Positions 43,546 to 52,059 of a DNA stretch of 64,000 bases are shown piece by piece (the first letter of the stretch is position 1; the number at the start of each line of letters is the position of its first letter). The stretch spans positions 1,054,001 to 1,118,000 of the forward strand of contig NZ_LN831034.1 of NCBI RefSeq assembly GCF_002055535.1. Reading direction: 5' to 3'. Source of the DNA: Streptococcus pyogenes. GTDB lineage: Bacteria > Bacillota > Bacilli > Lactobacillales > Streptococcaceae. The notes under the pieces are model-generated. The model saw nothing but the letters and a program-made list of their open reading frames with translations. It was not told the origin of the DNA and made no database searches. Both the position numbers and the translations under genes were made by a program.

Positions 43546-44439
43546 ATGGAAAATGAAGTTTTACATGCAACTCACGAGGGTAAATTAGTCTTAGATAATA
43601 CAACTCTTGATGTAGCAGTTTTAAATAACGGTCAGCGAATCATCACCCAAGCTGGTGTTTTTAAAGCATTGGACAGACCTAGTAGAGGCAATACCCGTGT
43701 GATCGGAATACCTACTTTTATGGATGCAAAAAACCTTCAACCATTGATATCAAAGGATTTAAGGGGTGTGATCAACAAAATTGAATATAGGGATTTAAAT
43801 GGTAGGATTCAATTAGGTTTTGATGCTAACATTTTACCGCTAGTATCAGATTTATATTTAAAAGCTAGAGAAATTGGAGCTATCAAATCAGAAGCTCAGA
43901 TGAGAACTGCACAAAAAGCGGAAATGTTAGTTCGCTCACTTGCGAAAGTTGGTGTTACTGCTTTAGTAGATGAAGCTACTGGTTATCAATATGAGAGAGA
44001 ACGTTTTGAGCTTCAAAAAATATTTAAAGCATATATTAGTGAAGAATTGCTAAAATGGCAAAAGATGTTTCCAGATGATTTTTATATGGAAATTTTTAGA
44101 TTGAACGGGTGGAGCTACGATGTTCAATCAATTAAAAGGCGTCCAGGTGTTGTTGGTAAATGGACAAACGAATTGATTTATAAAAGACTGCCTGATGGAG
44201 TGTTAGAAGAATTAAAAAGAAGAACTCCAAAAACAAAGAAAGGTCAATATAAAGCTAGATTTTTCCAAACTTTAACACCAGATATAGGACATCCTGATTT
44301 AAACGCTCAAATTTATAAAGTTCTTGGGATTATGAGAATTTCATCTAACTGGAAAGATTTCAAAGAGAAATTTAATGTTATGACATCTAGAGAAGACGGT
44401 ATAATTGAATTAGATTTAGAATTTGATGAAGACAAATAA
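43546..44439 (+). CDS. P63C domain-containing protein
   Basis: 297 aa from ATG 43546 (TAGGAGAAAAT upstream; an ATG 18 nt earlier lacks an RBS). The C-terminal half has the P63C pattern YQYERERFELQKIFKAYISE and WQKMFPDDFYMEIFRLNGW, followed by a basic KRRTPKTKKGQYK and GHPDLNAQIYKVLGIM. The domain appears in many phage and plasmid proteins, with no fixed function. Located between repressor and integrase, so it is probably expressed in lysogens. Confidence 0.85.
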   Translation: MENEVLHATHEGKLVLDNTTLDVAVLNNGQRIITQAGVFKALDRPSRGNTRVIGIPTFMDAKNLQPLISKDLRGVINKIEYRDLNGRIQLGFDANILPLVSDLYLKAREIGAIKSEAQMRTAQKAEMLVRSLAKVGVTALVDEATGYQYERERFELQKIFKAYISEELLKWQKMFPDDFYMEIFRLNGWSYDVQSIKRRPGVVGKWTNELIYKRLPDGVLEELKRRTPKTKKGQYKARFFQTLTPDIGHPDLNAQIYKVLGIMRISSNWKDFKEKFNVMTSREDGIIELDLEFDEDK

Positions 44440-44484
44440 AAAAAGCCCCACGCTCTCAAAGTTTGGCGACTCTGAGCGTGAGGC
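44437..44484 (-). terminator. Minus-strand terminator between P63C and integrase genes
   Basis: GCCCCACGCTC (44445-44455) pairs with GAGCGTGAGGC (44474-44484) with one mismatch; the T-run lies on the minus-strand exit side. The plus-strand exit has no T-run. Confidence 0.6.
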
Positions 44485-44559
44485 AAGACAGTATAAGAAA
44501 CAACCATTAAAAAGGTCATTTTCTTGTACCTATTTTATCAAATTGAAAGATGGTATGCA

Positions 44560-45648
44560 ATGAAAATTAAATCATATAAAAAGGAAAATGGTGAAACTGC
44601 TTATAAATTTCTTTTGTATGCCGGTTATGTTAATGGAAAAAGAAAATATATTAGGCGAGAAGGTTTCAAAACTAAGCAGGCTGCAAGGGAAACCTTAATT
44701 AGTTTACAAGCTGAACTTGATAAACCTAAATCAAGTATGACATTTGGAGCATTGACAGATCAATGGCTAAAGGAATATGAAAAAACCGTTCAGTGCAGTA
44801 CCTACTTAAAAACAGAAAGAAATATTAATAAACATATTTTGCCAAAACTTGATAAAGTGAAGATTGGAGACATCAACCCACTACTTATCCAGCGGCTTAC
44901 TGAAGAATGGTGCAACGATTTAAAATATGGAGGAAAAATTCTTGGGCTTGTTAGGAATATCTTAAATCTAGCTGTTAGATACGGATATATCAATAACAAT
45001 CCAGCTTTGCCAATTACACCTCCAAAAATAAAAAGGAAAAGAAAAATGAATAATAATTTTTATACACTTGATCAACTTAAACAATTCCTTGAACTAGTTG
45101 AAAAAACTGACAACATTGAAAAAATAGCCTTGTTTAGATTATTAGCATTTACTGGAATACGAAAAGGGGAGCTTCTGGCACTAACTTGGGATGATTTGAA
45201 TGGTAATACTCTATCAATTAATAAAGCTGTCACACGTACTCAAGTTGGACTAGAAATAGATGTTACGAAGACAAAATCGAGCGATAGATTAATCAGCTTA
45301 GATGATGAAACTTTGGAAATTTTACTAGAACTTCATGAAACTTTTCCTACTTCTACTCTTATGTTCCAATCTGAATCAGGTGGAATTATGACGCCAAGTT
45401 TACCACGAAAATGGCTATTGCAAATTATCAAAGGGACAGACTTACCACAAATCACAATTCATGGTTTCAGGCACACTCATGCAAGCTTACTTTTCGAATC
45501 AGGTCTATCCTTGAAACAGGTGCAACATAGATTAGGGCATGGAGATTTACAGACAACTATGAACGTATATACTCACATCACGCAATCGGCAATTGATGAC
45601 ATTGGAACTAAATTCAATCAATTTGTTACTAACAAGCAACTAGATTGA
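44560..45648 (+). CDS. int: Phage integrase, tyrosine recombinase
   Basis: 362 aa from ATG 44560 (MKIKSYKKENGETAYKFLLY), with a weak GAAAGATGG before it. An N-terminal arm-binding domain and core-binding SAM-like domain precede the catalytic part: Arg201 (GIRKGE), His301-Arg304 (HGFRHTH), His327 (LGHGD), Tyr337 (NVYTH). It directs integration at the ssrA 3' end. attR starts 43 nt beyond its stop. Confidence 0.95.
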   Translation: MKIKSYKKENGETAYKFLLYAGYVNGKRKYIRREGFKTKQAARETLISLQAELDKPKSSMTFGALTDQWLKEYEKTVQCSTYLKTERNINKHILPKLDKVKIGDINPLLIQRLTEEWCNDLKYGGKILGLVRNILNLAVRYGYINNNPALPITPPKIKRKRKMNNNFYTLDQLKQFLELVEKTDNIEKIALFRLLAFTGIRKGELLALTWDDLNGNTLSINKAVTRTQVGLEIDVTKTKSSDRLISLDDETLEILLELHETFPTSTLMFQSESGGIMTPSLPRKWLLQIIKGTDLPQITIHGFRHTHASLLFESGLSLKQVQHRLGHGDLQTTMNVYTHITQSAIDDIGTKFNQFVTNKQLD

Positions 45649-45653
45649 CAACT
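45644..45653 (+). other. Candidate integrase arm-type site, right side
   Basis: ATTGACAACT, identical and in the same orientation as the pair at 6894-6915; overlaps the integrase stop codon. Confidence 0.5.
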
Positions 45654-45690
45654 AATTCTCAACAAACGTTAATTTAACAACATTCAAGTA

Positions 45691-45786
45691 ACTCCCACCA
45701 GCTCCATCAATGCTTACCGTAAGTAATCATAACTTACTAAAACCTTGTTACATCAAGGTTTTTTCTTTTTGTCTTGTTCATGAGTT
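45691..45786. repeat. attR (96-bp direct repeat with attL)
   Basis: Identical to 6780-6875, including the tmRNA terminator hairpin (45740-45766). Marks the right end of the prophage. Confidence 0.95.
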
Positions 45787-45814
45787 TCCGTTATCCCTAT
45801 AGCCATACCATCAC

Positions 45815-45890
45815 GCTTACCGATACTCCATCAATACCACTCAAAACCTTGTCATATCAGATCTTTTTGACCATTTTTTTCATGAATATC
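45815..45890. repeat. Decayed second att-like sequence
   Basis: Just outside attR, CTCCATCAAT (45826-45835) and AAAACCTTGT (45843-45852), both exact matches to blocks of the att repeat, recur in the same order with 20 fewer bases between them, followed by an ATCA and a TTCATGA match. Confidence 0.55.
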
Positions 45891-45917
45891 TAAAAAAAAG
45901 AATCAAAATAGTACTAA

Positions 45918-45947
45918 ATTCCCCATAGCGCATGCGCTATGGGGAAT
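45918..45947. repeat. 30-bp perfect palindrome
   Basis: Left arm ATTCCCCATAGCGCA and right arm TGCGCTATGGGGAAT are exact complements with no loop. No T-run follows. It lies 27 bases before the promoter of the lipoprotein gene. Confidence 0.85.
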
Positions 45948-45973
45948 CATAGCTATATCTTGTTTATAATTTA

Positions 45974-45982
45974 TGATATAAT
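45974..45982 (+). promoter_or_regulatory. Lipoprotein gene promoter (extended -10)
   Basis: TGATATAAT, an extended -10, 29 nt before ATG 46011. No good -35 box at standard spacing. Confidence 0.55.
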
Positions 45983-46010
45983 ACAGCAAAAATAGTTTAG
46001 GAAATAACAT

Positions 46011-46631
46011 ATGACAAAAAAACACTTACTAACACTTCTTCTCATCTCTTTTTTTACTAGCTTTTTGGTAGCTTGTTCAACAACGAAAGATAAAGAGCCT
46101 CAACCGTCTGATTCAGAAATCATTACTCCCCGACTACACCAAGCCGCTCATCAAGATAAACGCGCTAACTTTGAAAAAATTAAACTTGCGACTGTTGATT
46201 CCTCATTTACAGGAGGGACAAGCCTTGAAGAACTTATTTCACTCTTTGGAGAGCCTAGCCAACATGATCCAAAAACAGCAGGCGAAGTAACAATCGACGC
46301 TTATACTTGGCAGTTTGATCAAGTTACTCTCACTGTTAATCTTTATCAAAATAGTAGTATTGTTAAAACCATCTCTAATTTTACCTTTGCAAGAGAGTTA
46401 GGCTTATCGCAAAAGGAATACCAACAATTACAAAAAGGAATGTCTTATGAAGACGTTAAAAAGATCTTAACAGAACCTGATAATTATAGCCAAGCGTCAT
46501 CTAGTGATCATCAAACTTTGCAAGCGATTTGGGTTAGTGGCTTAAAGACAGATACAAGCGGAGCTAATATTTCTCTCGTTTTTGAAAATAATCAGTTAAC
46601 AGAAATGTCTCAGGTAGGACTTGAAGAATAA
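46011..46631 (+). CDS. DUF3862-type lipoprotein
   Basis: 206 aa. Signal peptide (MTKKHLLTLLLISFFTSFLV) with lipobox VAC at Cys22, followed by a charged linker. The rest has two BLIP-like repeats: SLEELISLFGEPSQHDPKTA and MSYEDVKKILTEPDNYSQAS. Membrane-anchored on the outer face. Function unknown. First chromosomal gene right of the prophage, so it lay downstream of ssrA before integration. Confidence 0.85.
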   Translation: MTKKHLLTLLLISFFTSFLVACSTTKDKEPQPSDSEIITPRLHQAAHQDKRANFEKIKLATVDSSFTGGTSLEELISLFGEPSQHDPKTAGEVTIDAYTWQFDQVTLTVNLYQNSSIVKTISNFTFARELGLSQKEYQQLQKGMSYEDVKKILTEPDNYSQASSSDHQTLQAIWVSGLKTDTSGANISLVFENNQLTEMSQVGLEE

Positions 46632-46653
46632 AAAATGAGTAATATATTTTGCT

Positions 46654-46694
46654 AAAAAGATTGATTTCGGTGTACATCGAAATCAATCTTTTTA
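46654..46694 (+). terminator. Terminator of the lipoprotein gene
   Basis: AAAGATTGATTTCG pairs with CGAAATCAATCTTT (14 bp, 8-nt loop) followed by T-rich sequence. It is bidirectional in form. Confidence 0.85.
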
Positions 46695-46807
46695 TATCAT
46701 TTTAATAAAAAACTTTAGTGTAGTTTCTTATAATTACCTCCATAGATCGCTAAACAGACTTGCTTTACGCTTAATGTAATAATTAACCTAAGTCTGAAGT
46801 AAAATCA

Positions 46808-46832
46808 TAAGACAGCAGAAACTACTGTCTTA
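46808..46832 (-). terminator. Possible malP terminator
   Basis: TAAGACAG-N9-CTGTCTTA stem 56 nt past the malP stop; the T-run on the minus strand is weak. Confidence 0.4.
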
Positions 46833-46887
46833 TAATTTAGTTTAAGCATGTTACGGTACCGCTACCCCACATTGCAATTATTATTTT

Positions 46888-49152
46888 TTATCGTGAATGC
46901 CAAATATCTTCGTTATACTGCTCAATGGTACGGTCAGATGAGAAGAATCCAGCTTTTGCGATGTTATGGACCACTTTTGTCATCCATAAATCTTGGTCTT
47001 CATAGTCTGCTAACATTTTTTCTTTCACTTCAATGTACTCTTCAAGGTCAATCAAAGTCATGAACCAGTCTTTTGAAATCAATTCTTTATAAAGACGATC
47101 AAGACGTTCTTCGTTGCCAAATGCTAGCAATTCTGGACTGATAATAAAGTTCACTGCTGCTTTAATAGCAGGGTGGTTATCATAGTAATCTTTTGCTACA
47201 TAAGAAGCAGTCGCATAAAGGTTGATGATGGTGTCAGAATCTTTACCAAAGGTATAGATATTCTCCATGCCTGCAAGCTCAGCGATTTCTACGTTAGCAC
47301 CGTCCATTGTACCAAGTGTTAAAGCACCGTTAAGCATGAATTTCATATTACCAGTTCCAGAAGCTTCTTTGGATGCTAGTGAAATTTGCTCAGAAATATC
47401 AGTTGCTGGAATCAAGTGCTCTGCTACTGTCACGTTGTAATTTTCAACTAGATGCACATTAAGGTATGGGCTTACTTCAGGGTCATTGTTAATCAATTCA
47501 GACAAGCAAAGGATCAAGTGAATGATGTCTTGCGCAATAATGTAAGCAGGCGCTGCTTTACCTCCAAAGATAACAGTGATTTTACGTTTTGGAAGGTTGC
47601 CTTTTTTAATTTCCAAATATTTGTGAATCACGTAAAGAGCATTCATCTGTTGACGTTTGTACTCGTGGAAACGTTTGATTTGGGTATCAATAATAGAATG
47701 TTCATCAAGCTCAATGTCTTTATTGTCTTTAAGGTAACGTTTAAGAGCTAATTTGTTGTTGAATTTGATTTCAGCCAATTTAGCATGAACAGCTTTGTCA
47801 TCTGCAAAGGCCATCAATTTTTCTAATTTTGTTGCGTCAGTCAAGTACTCATCGCCAATAAGTTCTTTAATGTAATCAGCCAAGTCTTGGTTAGCAAATT
47901 CTAGCCAACGACGGAAAGTAATCCCGTTGGTTTTGTTGTTGAATTTTTCTGGGTAAAGGTCATAGAAAGCTTTTAATTCGCTGTTTTTCAAGATTTCTGT
48001 GTGGAGTGCTGCTACCCCATTGACACTTGTTGCAAAATGAATATCCATATGGGCCATGTGCACACGACCTGATTCGTCAATAATTTGAACAGCTGGATCA
48101 GACACTTCTGAACGAACAAGAGCATCCAATTTTTCAATGATGGTTACCAAGTGTGGCACTACTTCGTTTAAGTAAGCAGTTGGCCATTTTTCAAGGGCTT
48201 CTGCAAGAATAGTGTGGTTAGTGTAACCAACCATATTTTTCACAACAGCTACCGCTTCATCAAAGTCAAAGCCATGTTTTTCAGTCAAGAGACGAATTAA
48301 TTCTGGGATGACCATTGATGGATGCGTGTCATTAATTTGCACGTAAGCGTAGTCTGCAAGGTCATGAAGGTTTGAACCACGTTCGATAGCTTCATCAATG
48401 ATTAATTGCGCTGCATTTGACACCATAAAGTACTGTTGGTAAATACGGAGCAATTCCCCATTTTTGTCAGAATCGTCTGGGTAGAGGAACAAGGTCAAGT
48501 TTTTAGCAATTTGCGTTTTATCAAAAGAAATGCCGTCTTTGATTAACCCGTAATCAACGCCCTCGATATCAAACAAGTTAAGGTAGTTTTTAGTGTCGCG
48601 TTTGTAACCCAAAACATCAATACGATCAAGACGAGATTTCAAGGTGAAGTTCTTAAAAGGCACATCGTAAGAAATGTCTGTTGGAACCAACCATGAGTCA
48701 TCTTCAATCCAGAAGTTTGGCTCAGCTTCTTGCTCATTGTGTTTGAAGACTTGCTTAAACAACCCACAATGATAGTTTAAACCAACCCCTTCACCATTAA
48801 TCCCAAGAGATGCAATAGAGTCAATAAAACATGAAGCAAGGCGTCCTAAACCACCATTACCTAGTGATGGTTCTAATTCAACATCTTCGACTTCTGCGAT
48901 AGACTTGCCAGCAGCTGCCAATTCTTCTTTGATGTCCTTGTAAATTCCTAGGTTAATCAGGTTGTTTGATAGTAATTTACCAATCAAAAACTCTGCTGAG
49001 ATATAGTAAACTTTGCGTTTAGCAGAATTTTTAGCCTTGTGGCTAGCTTCTTCTTTGACAAAGTTTAATAATGATAGATAAATCTCTTCATTGCTGGCTT
49101 GCGTAAGTGATTTTCCTAGTTTAGTTTCAACATATTCTGTAAAGCGTGTCAT
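46888..49152 (-). CDS. malP: Maltodextrin/glycogen phosphorylase
   Basis: 754 aa cytoplasmic enzyme releasing glucose-1-phosphate from maltodextrins. The PLP-binding stretch is [25 protein letters not shown] (Lys in NMKF). Early landmarks are [16 protein letters not shown] and [11 protein letters not shown]. Downstream of malQ by 34 nt, same transcript. It lacks the long N-terminal extension of glycogen phosphorylases, fitting the bacterial MalP type. Confidence 0.96.
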   Translation of the reverse strand: MTRFTEYVETKLGKSLTQASNEEIYLSLLNFVKEEASHKAKNSAKRKVYYISAEFLIGKLLSNNLINLGIYKDIKEELAAAGKSIAEVEDVELEPSLGNGGLGRLASCFIDSIASLGINGEGVGLNYHCGLFKQVFKHNEQEAEPNFWIEDDSWLVPTDISYDVPFKNFTLKSRLDRIDVLGYKRDTKNYLNLFDIEGVDYGLIKDGISFDKTQIAKNLTLFLYPDDSDKNGELLRIYQQYFMVSNAAQLIIDEAIERGSNLHDLADYAYVQINDTHPSMVIPELIRLLTEKHGFDFDEAVAVVKNMVGYTNHTILAEALEKWPTAYLNEVVPHLVTIIEKLDALVRSEVSDPAVQIIDESGRVHMAHMDIHFATSVNGVAALHTEILKNSELKAFYDLYPEKFNNKTNGITFRRWLEFANQDLADYIKELIGDEYLTDATKLEKLMAFADDKAVHAKLAEIKFNNKLALKRYLKDNKDIELDEHSIIDTQIKRFHEYKRQQMNALYVIHKYLEIKKGNLPKRKITVIFGGKAAPAYIIAQDIIHLILCLSELINNDPEVSPYLNVHLVENYNVTVAEHLIPATDISEQISLASKEASGTGNMKFMLNGALTLGTMDGANVEIAELAGMENIYTFGKDSDTIINLYATASYVAKDYYDNHPAIKAAVNFIISPELLAFGNEERLDRLYKELISKDWFMTLIDLEEYIEVKEKMLADYEDQDLWMTKVVHNIAKAGFFSSDRTIEQYNEDIWHSR

Positions 49153-49186
49153 GTCTTCCTCTTTTCAATAATGTAACATTTAAATA

Positions 49187-50680
49187 TTATCTTGCGCGAC
49201 CATAAAGATCTGTTAAATAAATAAGGTAATCTTTGTGATCTTGGTTCAATTCACCGTCAAGCATACGCCATTGCCAATTACCTCCAATTGTATTTGGCAT
49301 ATTCATACGACTCTTACCATCTTTATCTAATAAATCTTGGATGCAAAGAATGGCTGTATCACAAACAGAAGCAAAGATTGTTCTTAGCATGGCTTTTGTA
49401 ATACTTTCATCTGCATGTTTGTGAAGATAGTTATTTACAAAGTGTACTTGTTCTTCACTAAGATTGTCATACCATCCGTTAACCACCTCGTTATCATGAG
49501 TCCCTGTGTAAGCGACACAATTACGGTCATAGTAATGTGGTAAATCTATACTTTGACTCGTTATATCAAATAAACCAAATTCTAATATCTTCATGCCAGG
49601 AAAGCCTGTTGATGCTAATAGCTGCTCTGCTTTTTCATCAATATAACCCAGGTTTTCTGCGATGATAGGGAGCTCTCCTAAGGCCTCACGAACCGCAGAA
49701 AATAATGCTATACCTGGGGCTGAGGCCCAATGGCCATTTCTAGCAGTTTTATCACCAGCAGGAATTTCCCAAAAATCTGAGAAGCCTTTAAAATGATCGA
49801 TTCTTAGCTGATCATATAGTTTGAAACTTTCTTGAATACGATAAATCCACCATGCAAAATTAGACTTTTCATGAGCAGACCAATTGTAGGTTGGATTTCC
49901 CCACAGCTGACCATCTTCACTAAAGCCATCTGCTGGTACACCTGCAATAAACAATGGCTTTTTATCACTATCTACTTTAAATAGCTCAGGCATCGTCCAA
50001 ACTTCTACACTGTCCGCAGAAACATAAATAGGCATATCACCAATAATTTCTATCCCTTTATGGTTAGCGTAAGTTTTCAAGGCTGACCATTGTTGGTAAA
50101 AGAAGTATTGACAGACTTTATGATAGGTAATCTTTTTTGCAAGCAACTCACGGTAATTATTAAGTGAGTCTTCTTGGCGTTTAATGACAGTTTCGTCGTC
50201 CCAATCTTGTAAGGCTTTATTGTTAAAATATTCTTTTAAAGCCATAAATTCAGCAAAATCAGTTAACCAGCTAGAAGCTGTTTCAAAAGCTTCTAATTTA
50301 CACACATTTTCTTGTTCAGCAACAAAAGCTCTCACTGCTTTTTCTAAAAGTGGACGTCTAACTTGAAAAAGCTGAGCATAGTCTACTGCTTCAGGATTTG
50401 TGCCGAATGTAATATCACACAAATCTGCTGCTTCTAAAAGTTCATCATCTACTAGCAATTCAAAATCAATGAAATGTGTGTTCCCAGCAATAGCTGAAAA
50501 TGACTGATAAGGAGAATCTCCAAAACTCGTCGTTGTTAAAGGCAGAATTTGCCAATAGGTTTGTTTCGTCTCTGCTAGAAAATCAACAAATTCAAAAGCT
50601 GATTTTCCAAAAGTGCCTATCCCAAATTTCCCAGGCAGGGAACTAATATGCATTAAGATACCGCTTGCACGTTTGTTCAT
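49187..50680 (-). CDS. malQ: 4-alpha-glucanotransferase (amylomaltase)
   Basis: 497 aa GH77 enzyme that disproportionates maltose and maltodextrins. It has RASGILMHISSLPGKFGIGT at the start, the nucleophile region LRIDHFKGFSDFW, acid/base PIIAENLGYI and AYTGTHDNEVVNGWY. Often called malM in GAS. First gene of the malQP operon, with a MalR-type operator in its promoter. Confidence 0.96.
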   Translation of the reverse strand: MNKRASGILMHISSLPGKFGIGTFGKSAFEFVDFLAETKQTYWQILPLTTTSFGDSPYQSFSAIAGNTHFIDFELLVDDELLEAADLCDITFGTNPEAVDYAQLFQVRRPLLEKAVRAFVAEQENVCKLEAFETASSWLTDFAEFMALKEYFNNKALQDWDDETVIKRQEDSLNNYRELLAKKITYHKVCQYFFYQQWSALKTYANHKGIEIIGDMPIYVSADSVEVWTMPELFKVDSDKKPLFIAGVPADGFSEDGQLWGNPTYNWSAHEKSNFAWWIYRIQESFKLYDQLRIDHFKGFSDFWEIPAGDKTARNGHWASAPGIALFSAVREALGELPIIAENLGYIDEKAEQLLASTGFPGMKILEFGLFDITSQSIDLPHYYDRNCVAYTGTHDNEVVNGWYDNLSEEQVHFVNNYLHKHADESITKAMLRTIFASVCDTAILCIQDLLDKDGKSRMNMPNTIGGNWQWRMLDGELNQDHKDYLIYLTDLYGRAR

Positions 50681-50714
50681 GATTTTTCTCCTTGTGAAAT
50701 CTATTCATGATGAG

Positions 50715-50743
50715 ATTATAACGCAAGCGCTTGCGTAAGTCAA
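50715..50743 (-). promoter_or_regulatory. malQP promoter with MalR/CcpA-type operator
   Basis: On the minus strand TTGACT, 17 nt, TATAAT; the spacer holds the perfect 16-bp palindrome ACGCAAGCGCTTGCGT (50721-50736). A LacI-family repressor there would block RNA polymerase. Confidence 0.85.
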
Positions 50744-50794
50744 CCAGTTTCCTAAAAAAAGTAACATTCCTTAAAAATGCTACTTTTTTTGTTC

Positions 50795-51814
50795 TTAATG
50801 ACTAATATCACGGACGCTTTCTCTTTGTTTTAAACTAAAAGGAACAAAAATAGTCTGACTAAGATTCTGTTCATTGGAATTGATAATATCAAGTAATTGC
50901 TTAAAAGACATTTTTCCAAGATTTTCAACATTTATATCAAATGTCGTTAAATAAGGGTGAATTAATTTAGCGTAATTAGAATTATTAAAAGTGATAATTG
51001 ACATATCATCTGGCACTTTTATATCATAAAAAGATAATAACTGTACCATACGAATAGCCAGAACATCACCAACAACAACCAAGGCAGTTGCTTTAAAGGA
51101 AGATATAGTTTCCATCAATATTTCTACGCTAACAGGATCCTTACGATCAAATAACAGCATTGGCTTTGTTTTTAAAGATCGCTTAAAACAACCCTTCAAA
51201 TAGCCAAGATAACGCTCAGAAGTTACTTCTGATAGTAAATCATCTGTTATAAATAATATGTTGTGATGGCCTTTTTGATAAAGGTGTTCTACTGCTGTTT
51301 TAGCCATTAGCTGATTATCATTATCAATATAAGTGGTTTTATTAGTGTCACCTTGTGGAGCACCTACAATGACAAATGGTAAGTTATTTGTCATCAAATA
51401 TTTTTTGACAGGATCATCTTGATCAGAATAAAGAATAATAAAACCATCAACTCGTTTTTGAAGATGCATCAGTTTCACTTGCTCTATCAGGTCATCAAGA
51501 GATATACCTGTAGCAATCGACACAGTAAAATGAGATTCTTTAGCTTCGTTAGTAATAGTCGACAAAATTTCCATAAAGAAAGGTTCACTTAATCTATCGC
51601 TAGTTGTAATAGGAGGAAAAACAAGTCCTATATTGTGTGTCAAACCACTCGCTAGAATCTGTGCTGCGACATTTGGAACATATCCCAAATCTGCCATCGC
51701 TTTTCTAACCTTCTCTTTTGTCTTCATAGAAATAGATCGATTATCTTTTAATACCCTACTCACCGTCGAAGGGTTAACACCTGCCTTTTGAGCGACATCT
51801 TTTATTGTTACCAT
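50795..51814 (-). CDS. malR: Maltose operon repressor MalR (LacI family)
   Basis: 339 aa from ATG 51814 (GAGGTTAAT upstream; the extension to 51889 is rejected). HTH MVTIKDVAQKAGVNPSTVSRVL and hinge VPNVAAQILASGLTHNIGLV precede a full periplasmic-binding-like effector domain. It probably represses malQP and malE promoters until maltodextrin binds. Divergent from malE. Confidence 0.93.
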   Translation of the reverse strand: MVTIKDVAQKAGVNPSTVSRVLKDNRSISMKTKEKVRKAMADLGYVPNVAAQILASGLTHNIGLVFPPITTSDRLSEPFFMEILSTITNEAKESHFTVSIATGISLDDLIEQVKLMHLQKRVDGFIILYSDQDDPVKKYLMTNNLPFVIVGAPQGDTNKTTYIDNDNQLMAKTAVEHLYQKGHHNILFITDDLLSEVTSERYLGYLKGCFKRSLKTKPMLLFDRKDPVSVEILMETISSFKATALVVVGDVLAIRMVQLLSFYDIKVPDDMSIITFNNSNYAKLIHPYLTTFDINVENLGKMSFKQLLDIINSNEQNLSQTIFVPFSLKQRESVRDISH

Positions 51815-51993
51815 ATTAACCTCGTTACTATATTTACCAAAGATAAACCTTATCATGGGTTTGTCATGTATTTCGTTTCCATTATACAATTATCTTTCAA
51901 AAAATCAACTTCAATCAAGATTCCCTTGTCATTTTAACTCAAATTCTCTAAACTATTTTTTTAAAAAAAACGACCTTTTTTTTAAAAAAAGGC

Positions 51994-52022
51994 TTGACTT
52001 TTTCTGCAAGCGGTTGCATAAT
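51994..52022 (+). promoter_or_regulatory. malE promoter with MalR-type operator
   Basis: TTGACT (51994-51999), 17 nt, CATAAT (52017-52022). Operator TGCAAGCGGTTGCA (52005-52018), one mismatch from a palindrome, lies in the spacer and touches the -10. Confidence 0.82.
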
Positions 52023-52059
52023 ATTAAGTGTAAGAAATATATCTTAGGAGGAAATAGCT

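Larger units (their letters stand above)
6780..45690. mobile_element. Complete Siphovirus-type prophage inserted at ssrA
   Basis: A 38.9-kb prophage between 96-bp identical direct repeats. It has an integrase and repressor at the right end, replication, packaging, head, tail and lysis modules in the middle, and toxin cargo (speA, prx) at the left end. All core modules look intact, with no frameshifted structural gene seen apart from a programmed frameshift in the tail chaperone. Gene order ArpU-terS-terL-portal-MuF-scaffold-capsid with an SPP1-like portal is that of pac/cos streptococcal siphophages. Functionality is inferred from intact reading frames. Confidence 0.96.
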
